The notes: generated from the sequence alone by a model not told the origin. DNA of 64,000 nucleotides from Oidiodendron maius Zn (GCA_000827325.1 KN832885.1:62001-126000); one strand, 5' to 3'; counted from the first letter of the stretch, positions 1 to 13,525 are shown. Numbers and translations are program-made.

Positions 1-283
1 AGCCGGATGCGGATCCGGATACGGAGGATCAACGGGAAGCTCCCTATCGTGCGCAAGGCTTAATCGTCTATGTCTGAAATATCCTCCTCCGGGCGATTAA
101 AATGTTCCAGCTACTTTATCTGCAGTCGACTTGTAGTTATTACTCGTAGCTATTCCTCTTCGCTGCCTTCGTTGTGCTATCAGAGAATATACCTCAAACC
201 AAAGCTGCTGCCCCCAAAACACCGTCGGCGCCGAACTAGTTACCGATCGAGCTTTGCTAACTCCGGAATCGAGTCAGGTTGGG
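1..283. promoter_or_regulatory. Upstream region of the salicylate hydroxylase-like gene
   Basis: No convincing coding sequence is seen here. The stretch is GC-richer than most spacers in the window and holds two inverted CGG/CCG sites with a 2-nt spacer: CGGATCCG at 11-18 and CGGCGCCG at 226-233. Sites of this shape are typical targets of Zn2Cys6 regulators. That they act here is an inference. Confidence 0.45.
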
Positions 284-1973
284 ATGGGATCTTTACCGGC
301 GTCTAGTTGGAGACGACTTAATGTCGGCATAGTTGGCGGTGGGATTGGCGGCCTGTCGGTTGCCATCGCTCTCCGCCGGGCGGGCCACGACGTTGTGGTT
401 TACGAACGGAACGACTTCGTTGGCGAGGTTGGTGCGTCTGTGTCTTGCGCGGCGAATGGCACTCGCTGGCTTCACGAATGGGGTATTGATGTCTCCAAAG
501 GCGACCCTGTTGTGCTGAAGAAGCTCATCAATCGTGACTGGAAGACGGGCGAGCAAGTAAGCGTGTACGAGCTTGATGACTACGAGGAGCGATGGGGCCA
601 TGTGTATAACATGTTCCATCGGCAAAATATGCACCGCATGTTGAAGGACTGTGCCCTCGATGAGCATGGTGACGGCAAGCCCATTCATCTCCGGGTTAAC
701 TATCAGGTGAGCTCCTATATCTCCCGTCCCTAAACTACAAACCCGCTGCTGACTTTTGACGTGCTGCAATGTTAGTGTACGGATATTGACACTGTGAATG
801 GTGTCGTCTCTTTTGCGAATGGACTCACAGCTCTGCACGATCTGGTAATTGGGGCAGACGGCATTGGTTCGACAGTTAGAAAAATAATCGGCCTCAGCCC
901 CGAGAAACGACCTGCTCCATCTAGCTGTTTACATACCAATGTTTACACAGAAGACGCCGTTAAACACGGCTTACTCGACTACTCGCTGGACAGTGCCCTG
1001 CAATATTGGGGTGGTCAGGAAGACAAATGGGATAAGATTGTGCTTTCTCCCTGCAATGGCGGAAAGCTCTTGTCGTACTATTGCTTCTTCCCTCGGGAGA
1101 TAGGCGACTATGCAAATCAAACATGGGGCGGCGAAGACCGCCCTGTTGAAGAGCTTCTTGCGCCCTATCCTGAGCTTGACCCCAAAGTGAAGGAGCACCT
1201 GGCTATGGGCATTGAGATCAGACCCTGGCGATTGTGGATCCAGTATGTATTCTCAGCCCCCTGATTCACCAGGTCACAGATTCACAGTCTTGAATTCGGT
1301 GATTACTTGAAGCTGACACGGTATCTTCTCAGCGATCCTTATCCGTATATTGCCAAAGGGCGTGTCTGTCTCCTTGGTGATGCGGGTCATCCGGTATGAC
1401 CCATGCAAACGGAAAACTTAAATTCTTAACTCTAATGTAGAACAGATGATGCCACATCAGAGCCAGGGCGCTTGTATGGCCATTGAAGACGCTGCTGCTT
1501 TAGGCATCCTATTCAGTCAAAAATATTTTGATGGCAATGTTAACAAGGCCCTCGCTACATATCAGGATATCCGGCTACCAAGAGTTACGAAAGTCCAAGG
1601 AGCCTCCGCAAAGGCCGCATACAACATCAACGAGCGTATAGGTAAGCTATGTTTCTTCTTGTTTTGTCATTCTCCGGCTGTCTAAAGAGATAAGCAACTG
1701 ATAACCAGAGTAGGATTCTCTAGCAACACAAATATTCTCAAATATAGAGTAGAAGATGAGAAGGCTAAGTTGACCATTGAAGAGATGAATGCGTAAGACT
1801 CCTCCCCCAAGCCTTAAACGGGGGCCATACTAAGCGCTCCCTCCAGCTACGATATGTATAAAGATGTTGAAGAGAAGTTGGCGAAACAGAAAGGCGCCCC
1901 TTTTACGGATAAATATATAAATGGGTTACCTTTTGGCTTGAATCTCTCGAACGGAGTTATTATTGGGGAATAA
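284..1973 (+). CDS. FAD-dependent monooxygenase, salicylate hydroxylase-like
   Basis: Group A flavoprotein monooxygenase of about 451 residues. Family members hydroxylate and decarboxylate salicylate to catechol using NAD(P)H and O2. The N-terminal Rossmann motif GIVGGGIGGLSVAIALRRAG, the GADGIG motif and the second FAD motif LLGDAGHPMMPHQSQGACMA are all visible. Proposed exons are 284-706, 776-1242, 1333-1393, 1446-1641, 1711-1792 and 1847-1973, all with GT-AG introns and consistent phases. The acceptor of intron 2 is ambiguous by 45 nt (1287 or 1332). The later one gives the family-like stretch around WIHDPYPY. The start at 284 puts the FAD motif near residue 15; an in-frame ATG at 254 is possible. 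It is the first gene of a catechol-pathway cluster. The exact substrate (salicylate or another aromatic acid) is inferred from context. Confidence 0.85.
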
Positions 1974-2605
1974 GGTCTCCGCAGGTGGCGTGGTGTTTTC
2001 TCATGATTGCCATCTAAGATCTACCCCAAGCCAATATCCAAATGTCAGTAAATAGCACTCGTGCAGCAAACATGAATTGTTTATATCTGTATATGTCAAT
2101 ATATCTCGTTAGCAATTCATTTCTACTGCTACATTGTATTCATTTAGACATGCCCATTCTACCACCGTACATGCCTTCCCCGCGTGCGAATAATTGATTC
2201 CGTAAACAATAGGCTAGACAGTTTGCACCCTACGTATTTACGGCAACACTTAACAAGAAGATCTTACCAAGTTGGTGTATACTTCACCGTTTGATCTATA
2301 CTGGGTTAAATATTAGTGAGGAAACCGGCGAAGAAGATTAGGAGTGGATCGGGGGGTAGATGACTCTGAGAAACAAACCGCCTCTCTTGTTGAAATTCGG
2401 TCAAGCCAGCGTAGCTATTCAATACTGAATGATATTCCTGATTATTGTAGCTGACAGCATATACTATACCTAACTCTGAACCGATCTAAACCGGGAAGAT
2501 GGGCATACCTGTTCTGCACGCCCGGCATTGCTCTTTACTAGGTAGGTAGGTGTGAATGTATTATACCGTCTAATACCTATATAATAAGCGACTGGGGCCA
2601 TAGTG
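1974..2605. other. Intergenic spacer (632 bp)
   Basis: AT-rich spacer between two plus-strand genes. It serves as the 3' end of the monooxygenase gene and the promoter of the small NTF2-like gene. I see no ORF, repeat or clear motif apart from short GGTAGGTAGG-type runs near 2540. Confidence 0.4.
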
Positions 2606-3091
2606 ATGGCAACACTCGGATGTACAGACTCAAATCTAGATAAGATGGAAGCGAATATACAAGACTGGTTTAAAGCCTTCTATGCGACATCAGATGATGA
2701 AAGCGCTCATGCGAAGTATACGAGTTTTTTTACACCCGATGCGAAACTGATTATGGGGGATAGGACAGCTAAGGGCCAAGCAGGTATAAGCTGCTTTTGT
2801 TTCGTCGCTCGCTGATCTCTTCTTTAATGTATTGTCTCTAACTGCTACGCAGAAATTTTTGAGTTGCGAAAGCGGATGTGGACAGAAGTCTCTAGTAGGA
2901 AGCACACGTACCGATACTATAGCTCGACAGCTTTCACAGATACTTACCTGCTCGAGGGGGAGGTTACGTATACCTTCAAGGCCGGAGGAGACAATTCAAT
3001 CAACTGGGTTGCAAAAGCGGACTTCGAGGGAGAAGGGACAGCGAGAAAGCTGAAGTTCTATCAGGTTTTTCTAAATGTGGGTAGTAAATAA
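2606..3091 (+). CDS. Small NTF2/SnoaL-like protein
   Basis: A 138-residue protein encoded by exons 2606-2783 and 2853-3091 (GT-AG intron, phase 1). The ATG three bases upstream (2603) is equally possible. The pattern is that of the NTF2-like/SnoaL fold: an N-terminal helical part (IQDWFKAFYA), a stretch with FFTPDAKLIMGDR, then strands around WTEVSSRKHTYRY and a C-terminal FYQVFLNVG strand. Such small proteins include isomerases, cyclases and ligand-binding proteins, and sequence alone does not tell which. It lies between the aromatic hydroxylase and the lactone-hydrolase-like gene, so a step on a ring-cleavage product is an attractive but unproven role. A second NTF2-like gene of different sequence lies at 22186-22695. 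Confidence 0.7.
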
Positions 3092-3198
3092 ATGGCTTTA
3101 CAAATCGGATAGCCACCCTCTGATTTGATCGAGTATGGGCAGTCATAGATCCGCTATTTAACATTCATTCAAGTGTTTACTTTTGATCTAAATTATCC

Positions 3199-4115
3199 CT
3201 ACAGCGCTGCTAGAAACTCACAAATCATATCTTGTACTCGCGAATACGCTTCTAGTACGTGCCAGTGGCCAACCCCTTCCAACACCCGTAATTCCTTTAT
3301 TTGACTTCCATATTGGTCTACAATATAAGTAGCATTGTCTATAGGTGCGCTCTTATCTTCTGAGCCCACGATAATAAGTAGCGGTATCTTAATATTGCTG
3401 TATCGAGGTACGGGGGCCTCGGCGATGGCGGTGCAAAGCGAGATGTAGCCGTCAGTCGAAGTTGTTAGGAGTAGGGTGCGAATAAAAGCGTGAACGAGGG
3501 GAGTTGACGCACTGCCAGTGGCAGTGACAGGAATACTAGAAGCGAGAGGTTCCATGCCGCCTAGAAAGTATTTAGTAAACAATATTTTGATGCATTGATA
3601 ACGAGGATAGGTCGCGTGCACAGCAAAGAACGCCGGGAGAGGGGGGCGAGCAGGCGCATACCTTTCTCAACAATACCTATACGGTTTCTGAAAACTTCGG
3701 CAGCATGACGATTTGGGTGCACAGGGCCGATGAGTATGACTGCCTTGAATCGACGAACTGAATCGTGGGCCGCGAGATACGATGCGGCAATGCCTCCCAT
3801 GCTGTGGCCAACGATAACGACATTTTCCGAGATGCCGAGGACATCTAGGACAGAAGCAGCATCTGAGGCGATAGATATAATGCTATTCCCACTACCAGTA
3901 TAAGGTGAGGAGCCGGAGCCGTGCGTATCTATGGCCAGGCACACGTAGCCCAGGGCGGCGAGATGGGGGACGAGAGGAACGTAGAATGACGATGAGGAGC
4001 CGAGGCCATGGATGAAAAGCAGCGTTATTGGTGATGATGACGTGGCTCGTGAAGGAGAAACTGGATGGACGAGGTTGTAAAAAATGGACTTGGAGTTGAC
4101 ATTTGCGTAGGGCAT
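3199..4115 (-). CDS. Alpha/beta hydrolase, 3-oxoadipate enol-lactonase-like
   Basis: A 271-residue alpha/beta hydrolase encoded by exons 4115-3662 and 3560-3199 on the minus strand (intron 101 bp). The oxyanion motif FIHGLGSS, the nucleophile elbow VGHSMGG (Ser), the acid region IIVGSEDKSAP (Asp) and the catalytic His in GVGHWHV are all in order. Length and N-terminus (MPYANVNSKSIFYNLVHP) resemble fungal proteins annotated as 3-oxoadipate enol-lactone hydrolases, which open the lactone in the catechol branch of the beta-ketoadipate pathway. An in-frame ATG at 4289 would add 58 residues, but they look unlike the family. The location between a salicylate hydroxylase-like gene and a dihydroxybenzoate decarboxylase supports the assignment. 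General esterase activity remains possible. Confidence 0.7.
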
Positions 4116-4514
4116 GTTTCCACGGGCAGGGTGGGAACAAGGGGTGTAAAGGATGGTTCTACGCGGTAGAGCAAAGGCCCAGTGATGCTCCATATACCTT
4201 GATAAGGCATTTATGTGTCCCACATCCAGAGAGGCGGCAGATGCGCGGTACATATCCGAATTAAGCGGATGTTCTCTCAAGGCCAACAAAGCCCGCGGAT
4301 AGGATCAGGTGTTGATTTGTTCAATGAGGTTGCTCTAAAATGATGAAAATGTTTTGATTAATTGCTGCTCTTAGGATAAAGGCAGTATTAAAAGGGGTAC
4401 TTCAAACATATACGGAAACATGCTAAGAGCTAGATAAATAGAATCATTTTTAAAGTTTTCTTAATAAACTACATATGTCTACCGTGCTTCGTATTTTTAT
4501 GCGACGATTTGGTT
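4116..4514. other. Spacer between two minus-strand genes
   Basis: About 400 bp holding the promoter of the hydrolase gene and the 3' end of the decarboxylase gene. The part nearest the decarboxylase (4370-4510) is very AT-rich. No further feature is seen. Confidence 0.4.
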
Positions 4515-6239
<1,725 letters not shown>

Positions 6240-8126
6240 CTATTTAGCTTCACTTGCTATAGGGCCTCTTCTAAAATCTCCGTCGGCCCCGAAGTCCCAT
6301 ATAGCCGCGTCTGACCCATTCGGTCTGCTAGCCCTTTGAAACCCGGTCTTGATGCCATCGATATCGACCACTGGGCACACCGAGACGACATCCGCCTTGT
6401 ATGACGCCGAGTACCACGAGTCAAATAAGTCTCCCCTAGAAAATAACTCGGGAAAACTCCGCTTCATACTCTGCAGGGCTGTCCTGCTGATTTGGTCGAC
6501 GCTGTTACTGTGCCTGAGCTTGAGGAACTCTTCTCCTGCCAACTCAATCAATTCGTCTTGGATTTGGCTGGAATACATTCCCGCACGGAAGAGGAGCAAG
6601 TCATAATGGAGCAGAGACGTCTTACCATGCCATGACCCTCCTTGAGTTGTGCGGTGGTATAGGCCTGTGAGGGCTGCTATGGCACCCATGCAGCCAGTCC
6701 CATAGTCGGAGATGGGGAAAGGCGGTACGACAGGCTCAGAAAGCCCCATGAAGTTTCCTTGAGCCCAGGCCACGCCGGAAACCTATTATAGACTCATTAG
6801 TAAAGACAAAGCGTCTTTAGCTATTCGTACGATTTACTCACGCAGTCAGCGATCTGCTGCCAACCTGGTCTATCTGCCCATTCGCCTTGAAACCCAAAAC
6901 AGTTCTCATTTACATACACGATCCCTTTGCCCCTCTTAACTGCCAACTCACTCATAGCTTTGGCGCCGTATCCGACTTTGTCAAATGCGCCAGGACGATA
7001 ACCGTCAACAACAATGTCGACCTCGGCGAGGAGTTTGTCGAATTGGGCCCTACCCTGTGGCGACTTAAGGTCCAGCTCCGCTGCGTGTTTACCCATATTA
7101 CAGTCAACTTGGAAAAAGGGCACGTCGCTAAGTAGAGGGCTCGTAATCTTGAGAACGTCGGCGCCATATTCAGCCAAGATCCGTGTTATGATCGGTCCCG
7201 CGATAATACGGCAGAGCTCTAGAACTTTGATTCCAGCTAACGGCCGGGTATCTCCACTGATAGGCAGAGGTATTGGCGGCGACTTAAACTCGAGAGCTTC
7301 AACAGTCCAAGGGAGTTCTTTCGAGTTTACTTGACCCTTGGAGACTGTCAGCACATGGCGGAACAAGATTAAAACAGGTGATAGGAACAGGCTAGTATAC
7401 GTGTGGTGTTTTGAGAAAGTCATCGTGTTTTAGAGCAGGAATGCCAGCTTGTCGATTTTCTGCATTCAAAACTTCAAGCTCTTCTTGAGTAAATCTACGA
7501 ACCGCCGTTTCAATAGTATTAACAATCTCTTCATGGGTCGTGAGATCTGGCCTAAATGGTTCGAGATCAATCATTCGTAGAGTTGTAGATGCCTCCAAAG
7601 AGCCATGTATATGGTAATACTCGCCAGGGCGTTTCGTTTCGAACAGATTGGCGGACATTCGCCGGTACTGATCTGACTGAGCACAATGGAGATCAGTATC
7701 TGTGGGAAGTTGTCAGGCTATTTCCGCTAACACGCAATATTTAGATGAAGTCGTACCTTTTAGGAAGCTCTTTACTTGTGCATCTAGTTTCCCCCGACCC
7801 CCAACAGTGGCCAGATACGCCTGGAATAAGAAAGCTGTTGTCTTTTCTAAATCTACAGTTACTCCATGTTCACGAATCTGTGCTCCATTTTTCAGGGTGG
7901 CAAGCGCAGCGGCAGTGATTCCTTCGATTCCCTTTAGGGCTGCAGCTGTCTCGGTTTCCTTGAAGGGAATGGGGAAGTATGGAAGGTCTCGTGTCGATTT
8001 AAAATTAACATTCAGTAATTGCTTGTAGACTTGTGGTACGAGTGACTTGGTGTCATTAGGATATAGCTTAACGATCTGGTCAAGGAGCCGTCGCGTCTCT
8101 TCAGTGGAAGAGTACTTTGTTGCCAT
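6240..8126 (-). CDS. Family III CoA-transferase (CaiB/BaiF type)
   Basis: A 568-residue protein from four exons on the minus strand: 8126-7757, 7699-7401, 7336-6842 and 6782-6240. The GT-AG introns are 57, 64 and 59 bp with consistent phases. The first two exons give the long N-terminal extension typical of fungal members (for example YHIHGSLEASTTL). The third gives the Rossmann-like core GIKVLELCRIIAGPIITRIL, AEYGADVLKI and VDIVVDGYRPGAF. The last holds PFPISDYGTGCMGAIAAL, whose Asp is the probable acyl-aspartate nucleophile. Family III enzymes move CoA between carboxylic acids. Fungal 3-oxoadipate activation is normally done by a different (family I) transferase, so this enzyme may activate 3-oxoadipate, salicylate or another acid of the cluster. 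It is divergent with the dioxygenase across a 387-bp shared promoter. Confidence 0.85.
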
Positions 8127-8513
8127 ATCGCTAGTAAAAAAAGGGAGTACTTAGAGTTCAACATTTACCGGCTGAGCACAGGGTCATACGCAAGACGACA
8201 AGGAAGTATTAGTAATAATGCTCTTCGAGTCAATACCGTGATAAATGTCTCTGAGTGTGATGATGGACGCGGTCCGCCCAACGCGGATCCGGGTGGAATT
8301 TCGGCTAGCACCCCAGCGGATATAGGAAGAAGTTACGATATGTTTCGAGTGGGGTAAGGTCTATTTACAGTCATCTAGATTTCCCTCAGCATTTACACTT
8401 TGGCCCTTAAGTATTCTGCTGAATATCCACGACTTCACAAATCGGACCTTCTAGGTATAATTAGCCTAGTGATCCAGTAGCTCCGTACCTAAGAATTCAT
8501 CAACTATCACAGA
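8127..8513. promoter_or_regulatory. Bidirectional promoter, CoA-transferase / catechol dioxygenase
   Basis: A 387-bp divergent promoter. It carries ACGCGGTCCGC at 8267-8277 and, six bases further on, GCGGATCCGG at 8283-8292. The first recurs upstream of the decarboxylase. The second recurs upstream of the hydroxylase at 9-18. The arrangement suggests one regulator controls the whole cluster. Confidence 0.55.
8267..8292. promoter_or_regulatory. Paired putative Zn2Cys6 sites (copy 2)
   Basis: CGG-T-CCG and CGG-AT-CCG lie next to each other in the shared promoter, the only place in the cluster where both forms occur together. The palindromic CGGATCCG is also found at 11-18 and 22931-22938. Confidence 0.45.
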
Positions 8514-9611
8514 ATGTCAATCCAAACCTCTGTTAATGCGGTGGAGAACGGCGTTCCAGTGCCCAAACCCCAATATGACCTTAATTCAATCTTCACAGAT
8601 AGCGTTATCAATGCGTCTGGGCCGAAAACACACCCACGCCTCCGTCAACTAATGGCCAGTCTCATCCGCCATATCCATGACTTTGCACGGGAGAATGATC
8701 TCACTGTGGAAGAGTGGATGAAAGGTGTGGAGATGATCAACTGGGCGGGGCAGATGAGCAACGACCAGCGAAATGAAGGACAGCTGCTCTGCGATGTCAT
8801 CGGACTAGAATCGTGAGTTATTTTTTCCGTCCTATTTACCTAGGGGCATATCTGATATCGTTGCATCGGTCTAATTAGTTTGGTCGACGATATAACAAGT
8901 AAACTGCTCATTGGATCAAACTACGAGGCTACCAAGTCGGCTATCTTGGGACCCTTCTTCCGTAATGATACGCCACCAACAGAAAATGATGCCAGTATTA
9001 TCAAAACAATGCCTTCTGATGGTGAGGTGGTATACATGCATGGCATTGTTCGAGATGCCGCAACGGGAGAGCCAATTGAGGGCGTCATAATCGACATCTG
9101 GCAATGCAGCACCAACGGCTTATATGAGCAGCAAGACCCTGCCCAAGCGGCTTTCAACCTTCGCGGTCATCTCACAACAGACGAATCCGGTTATTACGGC
9201 CTATATTGTCTAAGACCGGTTCCTTATCCAGTGCCGGATGATGGTAACTACATCAGAACCTTCGTTGTGGAAAGCGACCCGGCACTAACGGTACTGCAGG
9301 ACCAGCCGGCAGATTGCTGCAGCTTCTCGATCGCCACCCGTACCGTCCAGCACATATCCACATCATGGTAAACTACTTGGCCGTCTATAGTACTCTCGCA
9401 GGTCAATACTGACAATGCTCTCTAGGCTGGCAAACCCAGATATACGTCATTAACGACTCAGATATTTGACAAAAATAGCAAGTATCTCACTGACGATTCA
9501 GTATTTGCGGTGAAAGAAGACTTGGTTGTAGACTTCAGAAACCTGGAAGGGAACCCTAAGGCAACATTAGAATTGGAATATAATATCAAAATTTCAGAAA
9601 TGAAACCTTAA
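8514..9611 (+). CDS. Catechol 1,2-dioxygenase (intradiol dioxygenase)
   Basis: A 305-residue non-haem Fe(III) intradiol dioxygenase encoded by exons 8514-8812, 8879-9243, 9300-9367 and 9426-9611. The N-terminal helical domain ([18 protein letters not shown]) precedes the catalytic domain. The four iron ligands are visible: Tyr in [10 protein letters not shown], Tyr in [10 protein letters not shown], and both His in [21 protein letters not shown] and DIWQCSTNG are typical landmarks. The enzyme opens catechol to cis,cis-muconate; hydroxyquinol is the main alternative substrate in this family. The third exon is read only after removing a 56-bp intron at 9244-9299. Reading through that intron would lose the His ligands. 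Two cluster enzymes would produce its substrate. Confidence 0.88.
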
Positions 9612-12198
9612 GACAACAGTAGATAGTCGCAAATCTAGGATTCCAATGTATATAGTATTAACTTACGCTTACCTTCGTATTTCAAAGTTGAAAATAATTA
9701 ATTCCAACTAAAATCTTAAAAATTGCATGAACTTTCCGTCTTGTATAAGGAATAAATATGCGGCACATGCTGGCTAATTTATTATTAGATAAAGCACTAA
9801 GGTATAGTCTTCTTTACACTTATAAAACTTAAGGGGCTCGCTTTGTCTAACCTATTTCCTAGCTTAGGTATATATTATAAAAGATGAAGGGAGGTTTGTT
9901 TTTTTTTTTAAAAAAAATTTAGATATCCTCTCGCCTTATATATATTAATATAGCCTAATAACAATACCTCTGAGTTTTGTTTCGTAGAGCACCTTTAATA
10001 AAGCTGGCGGTGACGTTAGCATTGGTTCGTCACATCTTAGTAAAATGTAGCTTGTCCTTGCTATCAATTACTGAGAAGCTTACCTTTTGACTGCAAATGT
10101 ATAGTTTCAAGCCCTTAGGCATGAAAAAGTTGACCTGCCTTCACAGAGAAGTCTGGTAGATGATAACTATCAGGCGGGCGAAATATATCAAACCTTCCCC
10201 ATAGATATTTCACCAAATGTAGTACACTGTGAATTCAGGGAGAGGGCGACAGTAGACACTTCCCTCTCTGGCCTATCCGTAAGATGTGTGTATTATCCTG
10301 CTCATTTCCTCCCGAAAGAGCTCTGCAAGCAATGCAGTGGACGTGGAGAGAAGCTCCCATTGGAGTCTCTCTCCACTAAATAGAAGAATACGGGGAACTG
10401 CATAGCACTGAATGAATAATACTCTACTCTATTTCTTATGAATACTTGAGAAAGTCTCAAACGTTTCTGACATTTTTGAGTCTTGATCGTCACCTGACTA
10501 GCTTCCTTATCGGGGATTTTGAACCTTTTTGTTGCACGTCGCAGCCTAAACTGGGACGCGTAACCACCTGGACATGGTCATGTGACATATCCAGCCTCTT
10601 GGCTTAATAGGTAGGTGTAGTTAACTACCTTAGCTCGAGACATATCAAAGGCAGGTAGTATCTTGTATCCTTAAATCCTACCGTAGAAGTGCCTATGTGT
10701 CTGGCTCAGAAATGAGAGCGCGTGGCTTTCCCTCAGCCTTCACCTGTTCTGACCTAGCTGATATCCTATTACGCGTCTACATCTTGTCATTTTGACTGAA
10801 ATATGAAATATGGGCCGGTTCTACATATTATTAGCAGGCTTAGGCCATAAACAAGTAATACTTATCGAAGTAGTCAATCCCGTGCATCTCCTAGACTACC
10901 GTAGACATCGAATTGGAAACGTCTTTATAGACATCCCGTGTCAAGTCCGTTCGTCGTTTCCCGTCCATATTCAGTCTAATTCAATTCATTAAAGACTGTC
11001 TTAGCATTAGTCGTTCGCGTACGAGTCAGGGTGATATGGCTAGCAATATCATCCGTCTCATTCTCGAATACTTCAGATATTCGACCGATGGATCCGTGAA
11101 ATCTTCCCAATATGGCACGTGCACAGAGGTTTTATAGAGGTGTCACTTGGCCCATCTTTATATAAGAGATGGCTTATGCTGAGAGAGAGCTTCGAGAAGG
11201 GAGATCGGAGCTTGACATAGGAAAGGGGAATGCGCTAGGCAGCGGATCCTCTGTTCTTGCAATCTTGGTTAAACTTAGGTTCTTATAGTTCCTAAGATAC
11301 TAGACTTATTCTTTGTTGGCATATGTTCTACAGAGCCGGAGAAGCTTGGGATACTTTTGTAAAGGTAGGTAATGGAATACTCTCTGAGGTCTCATCATAG
11401 CGCTATAAGTGGTGGCTTCTGCCGACAAAAGTTAAGAAAATCAAGCAACGAAATTCATTTTCTTTAATCAATATCCGACATTGATGCAATCAATGATAAG
11501 CTTCTATCCGCCGTACTAAGCACCTGTCTCTCGCAACAGGGATTTCGATACCTCGACTCTCGGGTAGAGAGTGCAAGCCGTGTTATGTTGGTCGACGGGT
11601 CCAGGTCTTTCCGAATTTTAGCAGTCACCTGTCACACATAGCGACTACTGTTAACTGTCCTACAACAAACTGATATATCGTAAACAAAAGAATGAAGCCT
11701 ACCTCAGGTTGGATTTGCGATACAGCACGTGACATGAAGTACCATTTCAGCCTGGTTTTTGGGCCATTAAAATTAAGTTCTGTGTCTCGGGTAGTCGGCA
11801 CGCGGACTGGATCCAAGCGTATCGGGCTTGGATCTTGGCACTGATTTCCAGAATCTAGCATGGTTGAAGGGCTGATAAAATGGAAGGTCTAGAATCCTGT
11901 TGTACGTAAATGCTTATGAAGAACAGTTAGCTCACTTACATCGGCCGTCCTGCGCCGCATCCGCCTCGGCAATACTCAACCAGCTTCCAGGCCCAAAGTT
12001 ACACGGACAAACAGCGCGTCAAAACCAGCTGCCTATTTAGATGGTAACTTGCATATAATTTGCCCACCGATAAGTACGCGCTAGCCGGCTTGGTATGTTT
12101 CATTTTCTGGATTTGCTGGGTTAAGACTATTTATTCTTCTCTGCTCCGCTGCTATTCTACCCTTTATCTTTTGGGAGTCAATTTCTCACTTCAGTAAA
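9612..12198. other. 2.6 kb stretch without recognised genes
   Basis: The largest gene-poor stretch in the window. It begins very AT-rich, with a T/A homopolymer pair at about 9899-9917. It contains only short unrelated ORFs (for example 10810-10992 +, 11625-11861 -) with no family character and no typical intron structure. No terminal repeats or transposase motifs were found by eye. It separates the catechol cluster from the GST gene. Confidence 0.4.
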
Positions 12199-12966
12199 AT
12201 GGCTGACAATATTCCTACTCTTCACCACCTAAATGTACGACTTCAAATCATTAATCTCTGAACTCTCTGAAGCTGAATATTCTAGAATTCTCAATCACAG
12301 CGCATCTTATGGCTGCTAGAGGAACTCAACATCCCCTACAACCTAGAACTCCACTACCGGAATCCACCTGCACACCCCACAGCCCCCTTTCTCTCTCCCC
12401 CTTCTCTAAAAGCTACGGGACCGTACGGACAAGCTCCACTCCTTATTACTGGCCCTAAGGACGGAAATCGCTATATCCCAGAATCAGCTGCTATAGCAAC
12501 TTATTTGATCCGCACGTTCGACACGACTGACAGATTCGGTTTACGAAATGGTGATTGGATTCGCGATGAAGTATTGCTAAGCCTCAATACGACAAATTTG
12601 GGACGACTAACGAATTTAATGCTGATGCTCGATTTCAATGGCATAGGAATCGGAGCAGGAGAATGGGGGAAGAGATTTGACGGGCCGGCATTAAAGAAGG
12701 TATTAGGAGATCTGGAGAGAGAGTTAAGATCGGGTCCTGACGGCGGCTTCTTTATGGGCGCCCAGCCTGGACGGGCAGATATAATGTTGGAATTCCCTAT
12801 GGCCATGCTTTCACAAAGGAGATGGGTAGATTTGAAGACCGAATTTCCAGAATTAAATGCATGGCTGGAGAGATGCTACGCGAGGGAGGCGTGGAAGAGG
12901 AGTCTGGAGAAGGGAAATGGATATGATTTGACTACGTTCCCACAGTTACCTCACTTGTATTTGTAA
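12199..12966 (+). CDS. Glutathione S-transferase-like protein
   Basis: A 238-residue GST with a tiny first exon (12199-12234, MADNIPTLHHLN) and a second exon at 12286-12966. The 51-bp intron falls within the N-terminal thioredoxin-fold domain. Joined, the exons give HHLNNSQSQRILWLLEEL, where the Ser after Asn-Asn is the likely glutathione-activating residue. PESAAIATYLI corresponds to the conserved glutathione-gamma-Glu binding turn (E-S). The C-terminal helical domain includes FMGAQPGRADIMLEFPMAM. It would conjugate glutathione to electrophiles or act on an aromatic or dicarbonyl product. No substrate can be named. Confidence 0.82.
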
Positions 12967-13525
12967 TTATCATTTGTTTGAGAGGTCTCTGGGGGGTCGA
13001 GTTGAATTGGTCGCGAGATAAGAGATATCTTCACTCCTTTGGGCTGTGGTCTCTATCCTAGCCAAGGTAGCTGAGAAGAAAGTGGCTGTACAAGTAGGAG
13101 CATCGTACATACGCTACTCCAAGACATGTATGTAAAATGTACTCCCCTTAAATCGCTGGATGCCGGCTGGTTCTTAAATTTCTTAAGTTTGGTTATTTGG
13201 TTAAGAAAATAAGCATCTATTTGGAAATTGCAAAGGTCACTAGTGCTTATAGAATATATTTTGTCGTATATCTGATGTGACGCGTCTTTGAATGATATAT
13301 TTTGGTATTTTTGACCACTTCTGCTGATGTTGCCACCAAAATACCACACAGTATATTTTATTTGATGTTATTTTACTGTTAGAGGATTGAGGCTCATCTT
13401 ACTCGGATGATATGAGTTATGGAACAAGTATTAAATGCACTGTATATAGATCCTTAGAGTCGAAATGCTATTTTCGTAACCATTCTAAATTCAATACAAA
13501 AACTATCCCACCTCACTACATTCAT
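12967..13525. other. Convergent intergenic region
   Basis: A 559-bp AT-rich spacer between the 3' ends of the GST (+) and epoxide-hydrolase-like (-) genes. Nothing else is supported. Confidence 0.4.

Noticed and set aside
293-838. 181-codon ORF on the minus strand opposite the first monooxygenase exon
   Set aside because: It overlaps conserved FAD-monooxygenase coding sequence on the other strand and has no motif; a shadow of the real gene.
9899-9917. T run followed by an A run as a transposon end or terminator
   Set aside because: A simple homopolymer pair in an AT-rich spacer; no flanking repeat or transposase was seen.
10810-10992. 60-codon ORF in the large gene-poor stretch
   Set aside because: Short, without homology-like motifs or splice context; expected by chance.
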